From NCBI GenBank assembly GCA_964511425.1, contig CAZEFI010000037.1, forward strand, positions 1 through 18,855: a stretch of 18,855 bases of DNA, written 5' to 3'. The position numbers and the translations under genes are program-made. The notes under the pieces were generated by a model that was given only the letters and a program-made list of their open reading frames with translations, was not told the origin of the DNA and did no database searches. Every line of letters starts with the position of its first letter. Position 1 is the stretch's first letter. This document shows, piece after piece, positions 1 to 9,700 of the stretch. Source of the stretch: Bin55 sp964511425. Its GTDB lineage: Bacteria > Pseudomonadota > Gammaproteobacteria > Pseudomonadales > Azotimanducaceae.

Positions 1-3000
1 ACTGCGCGTTACATGCTCCCTAGCTTGATGAACGACTTTATCGCAATATTTTCCATTGGCTTCATTTTCTTAGCCTTCGACATCCGAGCACGCGATGTTC
101 AAAATCGCATCGCCGACGTGATCGACACTATACCCGCTTCCAATGTCGAAATAATTATCGGACGCCTCGCCGGTATCTTTCTATGCCTGTTCATTCCCTG
201 CGTAGGTTTTCTAGCCGTACTTGCAGGTTATGAATCAATCTCTGGGCTGTTTGAATCCCGTAGCCGATTAGATATACCACCGCTCTGGGTGATGTCGCTT
301 ATTACTTGGAATTTGATTCCCAATTTATTGTTCTACGGTTCTCTAGTGGTTCTCTTTTCTATCCTAATACGATCTCGTCTGTTAACAGCAATATTTGCAG
401 TTGGAGTACTCAGCGGATTTATCTGGATCAACGATTACATCCCGGTACGATTTCAAGACAGTTTACCCCAGTTTCTGGGTAGTACGATAGTTCCTTCAGA
501 TCTTGCAACGACATTCGTCTCGATCGCAGTTCTTGTTAACGTGATTGGCGCGTTGTTGGTGTCCATCGCCTTGATTTTGTTTGCCGCGAACGCGCTCCGC
601 AGAATCGAACCGCATCGCAAGTTGAATGCGACGCTTGGCATTGTGGCTTTAAGTATTGCATCCATCGGGTATTTCAGTTTGTTCACTTCGACACACAGTG
701 CCGAGAACCGCAAAGAAGAGTGGGTAAAAACGCACCAACAATATATTCACGATGCTCTCCCTGATGTACGCCACTTAAAAGGAACGGTCGACCTACAGCC
801 AGGAAAAAGTGTTTCGTTGGATGTCACTCTTACGTTCATCAAACCAACTGAGAACAGTACCGAGTCAGCGGTGTTCTCTTTAAACCCTAAGTACAAGATC
901 TCAAAACTGGCATTAAACGGCAGAGAATCAACACACCACAGTTTCGAAAACGGGCTGTTAAAACTTCCTCCGGTCCTACTGTTAGATGGTTCAAACACGC
1001 TACACGTGCAAGCGAAGGGGAAACTTGATGACCGTTTCGGATATCTTGATCAAGCACGAGACTTGCAAAAATTCACCCACAAGAATATCCGACGATATGG
1101 TCTGCGAAACTCTATTTTTCATCGTGATTATGTTGCGTTGATGCCGGGAATCTTCTGGTATCCAATTTCCGGTCCTGCTGTCGGACGTGATCAGATTGAA
1201 TCGCGACCTTGGGATGTCTTCACTATCGATCTCAAAATAAGGGTACCTCGAAAGTGGCAGGTGGCGATGGTGGGCGAACGCATCGAAAAAGAGGACCAGA
1301 ATCAAACCACATATCGATTTAGGAGTGGAGCACCGGTACCGGAGATCGCGTTGTTAGCTGCAGACTTCGACCAACGCAGCATCACTATCGAAGGTGTTGA
1401 TTTCGAAGTGATGTTTAATCGCAAACACCTTCAAAACTTCGACTCGCTTGCCCTAATTTCAGAACACATTCAAGAGTGGGTCTCGGCACGATTGAAAAAC
1501 GCACGGGCGGCGTCTTTGGAATATCCGTATCAAACATTCTACATCGTCGAAGTTCCAAGCAATTTACGAATATTTGGTGGTGGATGGCGTATGGACTCGG
1601 TACTACAACCTCCGGGAATGATGCTAATACGAGAATCCTCGTTCCCAACCGAACCATTTAACAAAGTGGTAGACGTTGCTCGTCTCTGGGGTGGGGAGAC
1701 TGAGGAAGAGCAAGAAACCTACGTTTTCGAGCATTTTCTCAGTTATTTTGGTGATGACGTGCAAGGAAGTAGCCCTTTTGAGGGTTTCGCGCGCAACTTC
1801 GTCTCACACCAACTCTCGGCTACTCAACAAGGCGCGACAACACTACAGTACTTATTAGATCAGCTGTCGAACCAACTCATTACCCAAAACGAAAGCGCGT
1901 CACTCTTCTCTTTGGCGGAATATGCCATTCTATTTCCTTCTCTTTCTGATCTGGGTCTGTCGTTTGTCACTCGGCTTGAACCTAACTACTCGTCGTACTC
2001 GAGGGCAAAAAACTTTCGTGAACGCATTGCTAGGCTTCCGTCAACGTGGGAACTTATGGATCGAGTCCCGCTATTTGATCTCGATTTCAAAACAGACCCA
2101 ATACCGTCCTATCGGGTATTACTCACCAAGGGATATGTACTTGCAGAATCAATGATTGCTCACTTTGGTCCAGAGAACATCGGAGCGTTCTTGAAACAGC
2201 TTCGGACTGACTATCACGGGCGAGCTTTCACTGTAGAAGACTTCATCAAAGTAGCTGATGAAGTTGGGTTAGACTTCAATGATTGGGTGCTCCCTTGGCT
2301 AGAAGACACGATCTTGCCCGGTTTTCAAGTCGAACCCGCATCTGTCTCAAAAATCAAATCGACAGAATTTGGCGATTTCGAATATCAAACGACGTTTATT
2401 CTTTACAACGCCGAACCGATGCCAGGTTTTGTACGTGTGATATGGTCGTCGGATGACCAAAACACAATTTTCTGGTGGGGGAGGTACGAAGATTTGATCA
2501 TCTCTGATCCAATCTATTGCTCCGGACACGATGCGAAACGGATATCTATAAGATCAGCCAGACCCATAACGTGGATTTGGATTGACCCCTCACTTGCACA
2601 CAACCGGAGTGCTTTCGAAGTGTTCATACCGGAATATGACGTAAGCACTTTAACCGAAAGTTCCCCGCGACCCTTTGTTTCAGAGGTAGCTTGGCAGCCT
2701 TCAGATGCGGAGACGGTTATCGTCGACGATCTTGATCCTGAGTTCAGCATCGTCGCTCAAACGGATGAACCAGTGAACTACATCATTGAGCAAGTAGATT
2801 CTCGGTCCCCTTTCACGAGCGACGAATACGATCAAGGGCTTCGAGTGAGGCGGTGGTCACATTTGGGCGAATGGACTCGATTGTATCACTCTTCGAGTTA
2901 CGGGCGTTATCGCCGCTCGTACGCATATGTCATGCGTGGCGACGGGTCTTCTGCGGCACGATTTGAAGCTCGTCTACCACGCGAAGGACACTGGAAACTT

Positions 3001-3324
3001 GAGATCTACGTACCCAAAGCAGTCTTTGAAGATACATACTACGGTTCGTCAACAAGTCTTTTTGGTATGCAACGCGATAATTTCAGAAAGCGCCTTGCCG
3101 ACCCAAATTCCCTCGACGAACATTACACCTTACAAATTCGGAATGGAGATTTTGAACGCACGGAGAAATTTGACATAGCAAACGCGAAAATCGGTTGGAA
3201 CGCAGTTGGAGAGTTTGAATTCGGTTCCACCGACGTTGAAGTATTGCTGAGCGATTGGGCCGGACACCAAGACATAGTGGTTTGTGCTGATGCAATCCGG
3301 TGGAGTTTTATCGAATCCCGGTGA
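1..3324 (+). CDS. ABC-2 permease-like protein fused to a degenerate M1-peptidase region and a golvesin-like C-terminal domain (5' partial)
   Basis: The frame is open from base 1, so the true start lies upstream; the first ATG visible is at 13 and residues are numbered from it. Hydrophobic segments lie near residues 9-24, 48-73, 89-119, 123-138, 164-194 and 209-226, followed by about 875 residues expected to be periplasmic. This matches the known ABC permease/M1 aminopeptidase fusions. The M1 landmarks are recognisable but broken: residues 572-576 read FEHFL where HExxH is expected, so the glutamate stays and both zinc histidines are gone. EGFA (590-593) fits the downstream glutamate motif but with shortened spacing, and GGGWRMDS (522-529) sits where GAMEN is expected. 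The last about 150 residues resemble the golvesin/xanthan-lyase C-terminal domain, including GW (near 1060) and a terminal ADAIRW. An ATPase partner would be expected upstream, outside the window. The fold assignment is fairly safe; peptidase activity is doubtful and the transported substrate is unknown. Confidence 0.8.
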   Translation, partial: TARYMLPSLMNDFIAIFSIGFIFLAFDIRARDVQNRIADVIDTIPASNVEIIIGRLAGIFLCLFIPCVGFLAVLAGYESISGLFESRSRLDIPPLWVMSLITWNLIPNLLFYGSLVVLFSILIRSRLLTAIFAVGVLSGFIWINDYIPVRFQDSLPQFLGSTIVPSDLATTFVSIAVLVNVIGALLVSIALILFAANALRRIEPHRKLNATLGIVALSIASIGYFSLFTSTHSAENRKEEWVKTHQQYIHDALPDVRHLKGTVDLQPGKSVSLDVTLTFIKPTENSTESAVFSLNPKYKISKLALNGRESTHHSFENGLLKLPPVLLLDGSNTLHVQAKGKLDDRFGYLDQARDLQKFTHKNIRRYGLRNSIFHRDYVALMPGIFWYPISGPAVGRDQIESRPWDVFTIDLKIRVPRKWQVAMVGERIEKEDQNQTTYRFRSGAPVPEIALLAADFDQRSITIEGVDFEVMFNRKHLQNFDSLALISEHIQEWVSARLKNARAASLEYPYQTFYIVEVPSNLRIFGGGWRMDSVLQPPGMMLIRESSFPTEPFNKVVDVARLWGGETEEEQETYVFEHFLSYFGDDVQGSSPFEGFARNFVSHQLSATQQGATTLQYLLDQLSNQLITQNESASLFSLAEYAILFPSLSDLGLSFVTRLEPNYSSYSRAKNFRERIARLPSTWELMDRVPLFDLDFKTDPIPSYRVLLTKGYVLAESMIAHFGPENIGAFLKQLRTDYHGRAFTVEDFIKVADEVGLDFNDWVLPWLEDTILPGFQVEPASVSKIKSTEFGDFEYQTTFILYNAEPMPGFVRVIWSSDDQNTIFWWGRYEDLIISDPIYCSGHDAKRISIRSARPITWIWIDPSLAHNRSAFEVFIPEYDVSTLTESSPRPFVSEVAWQPSDAETVIVDDLDPEFSIVAQTDEPVNYIIEQVDSRSPFTSDEYDQGLRVRRWSHLGEWTRLYHSSSYGRYRRSYAYVMRGDGSSAARFEARLPREGHWKLEIYVPKAVFEDTYYGSSTSLFGMQRDNFRKRLADPNSLDEHYTLQIRNGDFERTEKFDIANAKIGWNAVGEFEFGSTDVEVLLSDWAGHQDIVVCADAIRWSFIESR

Positions 3325-3354
3325 TACGTTTTTGGTGAACGGAACCAAACGATG

Positions 3355-3609
3355 TTACACACGAGCTATTCTATCAAACGGTCCATTTTCTAGTATTTCA
3401 TTACCAAATCGGTGAGTTCCGACGATGGTTTTGAAAAAGTGAGAATTTTGCGGACAACTACTGCAAAACACGCGATTTTCCGCCCCAATATGGGCCAAAT
3501 TCCATGCTACCCTAGACCGATAGGAGGCATCCAATGATTGGTGCAGTTCACGTAATGCTGCTAACTCGCTCTCCGATAGACCTTCCAATATCTTTAGATT
3601 GTTGACCAC
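3355..3609 (-). CDS. hypothetical small protein, possibly frameshifted at its 5' end
   Basis: This 84-codon frame starts at a GTG and stops just before the end of the convergent membrane-protein gene. I do not recognise a family. The sequence is protein-like, with an amphipathic helix-forming stretch (ILEGLSESELAALRELHQ) and a CSSC motif near residues 49-52. The same frame stays open upstream of the GTG to about 3678 with equally plausible sequence but no ATG. An ATG at 3703 with AAGG upstream opens the neighbouring frame (MSLTNLTWLLKK), and dropping one base of the run at 3659-3661 would join the two into one protein of about 115 residues. It lies about 100 nt downstream of the PKS stop on the same strand, so it could be the last gene of that operon, a decayed gene, or an assembly error. 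No convincing ribosome binding site precedes the GTG. Confidence 0.4.
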   Translation of the reverse strand: MVNNLKILEGLSESELAALRELHQSLDASYRSRVAWNLAHIGAENRVFCSSCPQNSHFFKTIVGTHRFGNEILENGPFDRIARV

Positions 3610-3799
3610 TGTTGCCCAGATATTCAGTTGCCCGAGAACGCCTTCGTTGGCTACGAGCTCCCTTCTTAAGCAACCAAGTCAAATTGGTCAGCGACATCAC
3701 CATTCAACCTTGATCGGTGAAACGTAATGATCAAACGTGTCTAAGAAACTGTCCCCATACATGTGTTCAGGCCCCATCGATTTGACAAATGGTTCACAA

Positions 3800-6700
3800 C
3801 TACCGATTGAACCAATACGATTGACGCTGGAAAGGATACGTTGGTAGCGAAATTCGACGCCGTATTTCTCCGGCGAAGAGTCCGGCTAAGTCTAGCTCGC
3901 ACCCTTTCTCATACATCCGAGCAACAGTTTTAACAATCTTGGTGGTCGAACTGATTTCAATCGCAGAGTCGACGCCCAGTTTCGTAAACGTTGTCTCGAG
4001 GCCTGCGACGAGACCGGTTGTAGTGTTCGGCGCGAACCATGATGTTAGGTCCAGTGTTTCTCCGATATCTACGATTCGATCTGTACCGTTCACGAAGGGT
4101 AAACGGAGCGGCGAGAGCGAAATTTCTTTCAAGCGAGCATCCAAATCTCGAGTGTGTTCACTTGTATCGTCCGTACCCACATGTTCGCCGCACCATGCTG
4201 CCAGTCGAGCACCGTCTGCAAGTCTCAAGACACCAGCAGCTTGAGCGGCCGAAAGTTCACCAACTCCAGAGCCAGCTACTACGTTGGGACGAATCCCTAT
4301 GCTGTTCCACAACGCGGTGAATGCGCACTCCAATGAATAAACAGCGGGTAGTGTCAATGCGGATTGATCCCAATTTTTGGAATCTCCATTGATTATTTCG
4401 AGTATTGACCCATCGTACTCTTCGCGCAGCGCGCGGTCGCAGTGAATTAGCACATCTTGTAACACTGGTTCCTGCTTGCAGAGTTCGTCTAGCTGGTCCA
4501 CCCACTGCTTGTAATCGCCGCTAAAGGTGAAAGCTAGCTTGCCCAACGGCTTGCGTTCAGGTTCGTTTTCCTGTCTTGCGACTTCTAGTAGACCCTCTCT
4601 AAGCGAAACACAGTCGTTGAATGCAACGCCTGCACGATGCTCAAAATGACTTCGTCCGACGCTCGCTGTCCACGACATGTCTGCAAGTAGTGCCGATTCA
4701 GCGGCTTGATCAGTCGCCACTGACTTTTCTTGCTCGTCAAGCCAATCGACGTACCCTCGCGCTAGATCCTTGAGTGCTCCAAAAGACTTACCTGACAGCG
4801 GTAAAAACCTCTTTTTCCGACCTATGGAAGTCTCAGTCTGCGATTCTACTTGAGGCAAATCATTAAGCACAACCGGCACGCGTCGTGAAGAACCGATTAC
4901 GAATCCTAATTTAGAGTCTTCTCGATGATCTTCATTTCTAACGGAACCCTGCTCTACAAGGATGTGTGCATTCGTGCCGGAAATACCGAAAGCACTGACC
5001 CCGGCGAACGGCAATCGATCAGACCTCTGAGGCCAGGCCGTTTGTTCGGCAGTGACTCTTACCGGCAGTTTGTCCCAATCCACATGCGCGCTAGGATTTT
5101 TGAAGTGTAGCTGCTTCGGAATGATCCCGTGATGCATCGACAATAGGACTTTGATGAGACCGGCAACACCAGCAGCTGCCTCTAGATGGCCAATATTCGT
5201 CTTCACCGTACCGAGCAGAAGCGGCTTATCAGCTTCTCGATTCTGTCCGTAGACAGCAGCAGCAGCACGCACTTCGATAGGATCGCCTAATTCGGATCCT
5301 GTTCCATGAACTTCAATATAGTCCACATCGGACGGAGCTAATCCAGTCTGAGACAGAGTTTCGGCAAACAGCTGTTCTTGTGCCGTTCCATTAGGCACTG
5401 TCAGTGCCGCGGCAGCACCATTCTGATTGATTGCCGAGCCCTTGAGGACTCCCCAGATACGATCGCCTTGAGCTTCGGCGTCACTCAGTCGCTTTAGGAC
5501 CACCATGCCACACCCTTCGCCCCGCACAAAGCCGTCGGCTGCAGCGTCGAACGTCCTGCACTTCCCAGTTCGAGACAGCATCCCGTATTCCTTCATGAAT
5601 CGCATTACTGGACGAGAAAGGATGATGTGCACGCCTCCAGCCAACGCTACTTCTACTTCGCTCTGACGAAGGCTGGCAGCTGCTTGATGCACTGCCACCA
5701 ACGACGACGCGCAGGTCATATCCAGTGGGATCGCGGGTCCCATCAAACCCAATGCAAAGGCGATTCTCCCAAGAGCGACGCTCCCCGCGGTTCCGAGATA
5801 ACTATCGTCGCGGCCAGCCGCAGTTATTAAATCACGATATTCACTACTGCCTATACCTGCAAAAACTCCAGCACGACCACCCTTGAGTGAAACCGGATCG
5901 ATTCCAGCATCCTCCAATGCGTGCCAACTTGTCTCCAGCAACATTCTTTGACGCGGATCCATCATGTTTGCTTCTATTGGTCGAATTCCAAAGAAGCTAG
6001 CGTCAAACTGGTCGAGACCATCGACAAATCCTCCGATGCGGTACTCAGACTCTTCGGCAGACGGGTCTCCAATGATTCCATTCCATGGTCCTGGATCGCG
6101 TCGCCCGTCAGTCACGAGATCCGATCCTGCTTCAAGCTGTTTCCAATAACTCTCTAAATCAGGCGCGCCGGGGAATCGACAAGCCATGCCAACGATCGCT
6201 ATTTGATCTTCTTCGGACCGCGACCCAAATTTCTGTTCAATTTTCGGCTGAGCTTGAACAACGGGCTGCACCTTAGGTGCTGTCTCAACCTGCTCAGTCG
6301 TGGATTGATCTGGTAGCGCGGCCTGCATCCTTGTTGCAGAATCATCCTCTGTCCGTTTCGACTGAGGCGCAGACGTAGCTTCAATCTCACCGAGTTCACC
6401 GTTCAAGTGCCTGGCGAGAAGTTCAATATTCGGAAAGTCAAAGACGACCGTGTTCGAGACCGTACATGCATCAGACAACGCCCGGTTTAGTCGATTACGA
6501 AACTCCACAGCCATTAGAGAGTCCATCCCTAGGTCAAAGAAACCGACCGTCGGTGCTGGTTCGGACGGCATCCTCAACACTGCTTGTAATTCCTGTTGTA
6601 TAAACGACACGAGCAAGTGTTCACGTTCCGACACGTTAGTGCTCGCGAGCTGAGTCAGTACATCTTCCGCCGAGACTGCTCCATCGGCTGTCTCGTCGGC

Positions 6701-9700
6701 TTCGGTTGAGAGCAATTCGTCTAGGAACGCAGGCCGGTCGTCCACGGCTTCTTCAAAGACGGACCAGTCCATCGCCATCACCACTGAATTGGTAACGTCT
6801 TGTCGGACAATTCTGTTCAGGGCGCGTATCCCCTGTTGTGGCGTAAACCAGCGGCCGCCTAAAGCAGATCGTTGTCGCTCGATGCGGTCTTTTTGTTCTG
6901 CCGCTTCTCCAATTTCTGACCATGCCCCCCAAGCAATTGCTTGTCCCGGGAGTCCTAGCGCGCGGCGATGCCCGGCGAGCTGGTCTAAAAAGGCATTCGC
7001 TGCTGCGTGGTTTGTCTGACCAGGATTACCCATGACGCCTACGCGGCTAGAAAACAGAATGAAGAGATCTAAATCTCGGTCTGCTGTGGCACGATGTAGG
7101 TGCCAAGCTCCGAGAACTTTAGGCCACAGCACAGTTTCAAACCGGTCCCAACTCTGGTTCGTGAGTGCACCATCCGACAGCACACCTACGCTGTGAATGA
7201 CACCGGCGAGAGCGGGCAACTCCTGGTCTACCCGTGCGAGCATGTCATCCAATGCTTTAGAATCGGAAACGTCGGCTAGTTCGACTCGAATCGTTACACC
7301 TCGTTCCTCGAGTGCGCGGATCATCTCCTTTGCTTCCTCGTTGGGAGGACGTCGTCCGTTTAACACAATGGTTCCTGCACCGTGCTCCACCAACCATTCA
7401 GCCACTGCGAGACCGATTCCGCCCAATCCACCTGTTACTAAATAAGTTCGGTCCTGTTTCAGTCGACCGGAAACGAGTGGCTGAGTCGTGACGACGATTT
7501 TTCCGAGATGGCGTGCCGAGCGCATAAACATCAAAGCAGCACCTGCTTCCGCTAGTGGCCACCGACTGTGGACTATGGGTGTGAGTTCAGCAGTTGAAAC
7601 TCGTTCCATCACATCTCGTAAAACCCGTCCTACCCACTCTGGATCTGTTTTCTTTAAAACATCGAGTTCTAGTATGTCATAAGCCACATCTGGCCGTACT
7701 TCAGCCATTTCTTCTGGACTCAAAATATCGCGTCGAGCTAATTCCACGAAGCGACCACCCTGTGCCAAGCAAGCCAAACTCGCATCAATGAATCCTTCAC
7801 TAGTGAGACTGTTCAATACCACGGTTACCCCAGCTCCATCCGTAGCTTCGAGAATCTCTTCTCCGAAATCGGTTTGGCGACTGTCGAAGACATGCTTCAC
7901 ACCCAACAAACGGAGGTATTCACGTTTTGGTGCACTTGCCGTAGTAAAGACTTCCGCACCCGCCGCTTGCGCGAGTTGGATAGCAGCCAGACCCACACCC
8001 CCCGCACCCGCATGGATCAATACTCGATCATCTGCGTCTAATCCAGATAGTTCGTAGGAGAGAGCTGCAGAGACGAATGCACTGGGTATAGTGGCCAAAC
8101 CAGACACGGGAATATCGGAGGGTGCTTGCGCAACCAATTCTTCGTGGGTGATCATTTCTGCGGCGAATGCCCCAAAGCCCAATCCAACGACATGGTCGCC
8201 CACTGACACGTTAGATACTTCGGAACCAACTCCCACAACATATCCGCACATTTCTCTACCAAGATTTCCTTCTTCGATGAATCCGAGCGAACGGAACACG
8301 TCCCAAAAGTTGAGGCCAGCGGCTTCGACGGCGATCTTTACCTCTCGTGCTTCAAGCGGTCTCGCAGGCAAGTCTATAGCCCGTGGTGTTTCAAACACCC
8401 CGGCAGGATCCGGCGTCAGCACCCAGGAAGAGTCTTCAGGCAAGTCCAACCGCTCGGGTCCATCGCCGGACCGAACAAGCCTTGCACATTGACGGCTCTC
8501 TCCTCGCCACGCGATATGATTTTCAAAATCAGGATACATCAACTCATCAACGAGATCAAATGCCTGTTCTTCGACCGACGGGTCAAGATCGACCATTCGG
8601 GGATTGAGGTACGACGCTTCACGAGCGACGCCTTTACCAAATCCCCACAAAGTAGCTCCAACCAAAGATCCCTGAGTCTCTCGCTCAAGTACCTGTGCCC
8701 CGCTTGTGATGAACCAAACACCTTTTTCGGGAGTTAAGTTAGAATCGACGATGCTTTGAACGAGTGCTAGCGCGCTCGCACCAGCATGGCGTACGTCATG
8801 CTCAAGGTCGGCTGTGGTCGCGGTAGAACCATGTCCATCGAGGGCAGTGAAATGTACAACACCGCTCAGAGGCACATCATCGGGTACTTTATCGAAGAGC
8901 GTTTGCCACGATTCACGACACTGCAAGTCTGCACTTACTGGCAAAATACCCGAGTGTTTTGTCTCGACGCGCTCTATGTCCTGCGAATCACTACTAACGA
9001 GCATGACCGTCTGATTTCGTCGGGCGAGACCATTCGCGATCTCAGCCGCAAATCCTTGTTTGTCAGCCACAAGAACCCAATAACCGGGTGCTTCAGTGAC
9101 TTCATCTGGACCCATTGCGACGATCACGCCCCGGTCCGGTCTTTCCTCGGGTTTCGACGGGTCGAGACCCAAGATTTCTACAGCCTCAAATCCCGCGTCG
9201 AGGAGAGCCCGCTGCCAAACTTCAGGGCTAGCTAGGGCATGATGTGGTCGATACTCGTCAGCGAATCGCCACCAGCCATCAAGTTGCCCGAATGTCAAAT
9301 CCATCCAACCTTGACCACGAAGATTCTCAAGAGCGACCATCTGTCCTGATGGTGCTAACAATGCCCGACAATGAACTAAGGTTTCATTGAGGTCGCGAGT
9401 GGCATGGAGCACGTTCGACGCGATGATGAGATCGTAACTATGAGCACTGAAGCCCTGCGGAACAGGGTCTTTCTCAATGTCTAAAGGCCGGTATTCGATG
9501 CAGCCTCCACCATCACCGAATCGAGACTCCGCTTCAGCGAAGAATCCTGCAGAAATATCTGTGTACATGTACTCATAACGACCTTCCGGCAGTTCTGGTA
9601 GCACGGACGCGGTTGCCGAGCCCGTACCTGCACCGACTTCGATAATTCTGAGACGTCTGTCGCTAGGCAAATTTGCAAGAAGTGCGCGTACCGCGTCTCG

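Noticed and set aside
3331..3349. Short inverted repeat TTTGGT/ACCAAA between the convergent genes, as a terminator
   Set aside because: Only 6 bp, AT-rich, with no T run on the plus strand; too weak to call.
3083..3362. Several minus-strand ORFs over the end of the first gene
   Set aside because: They overlap the golvesin-like domain and have no support of their own.
8091..8492. 133-codon plus-strand ORF inside the PKS
   Set aside because: It is antisense to the ER and linker region with intact motifs; its Ser/Pro/Thr-rich content is typical of a shadow frame.
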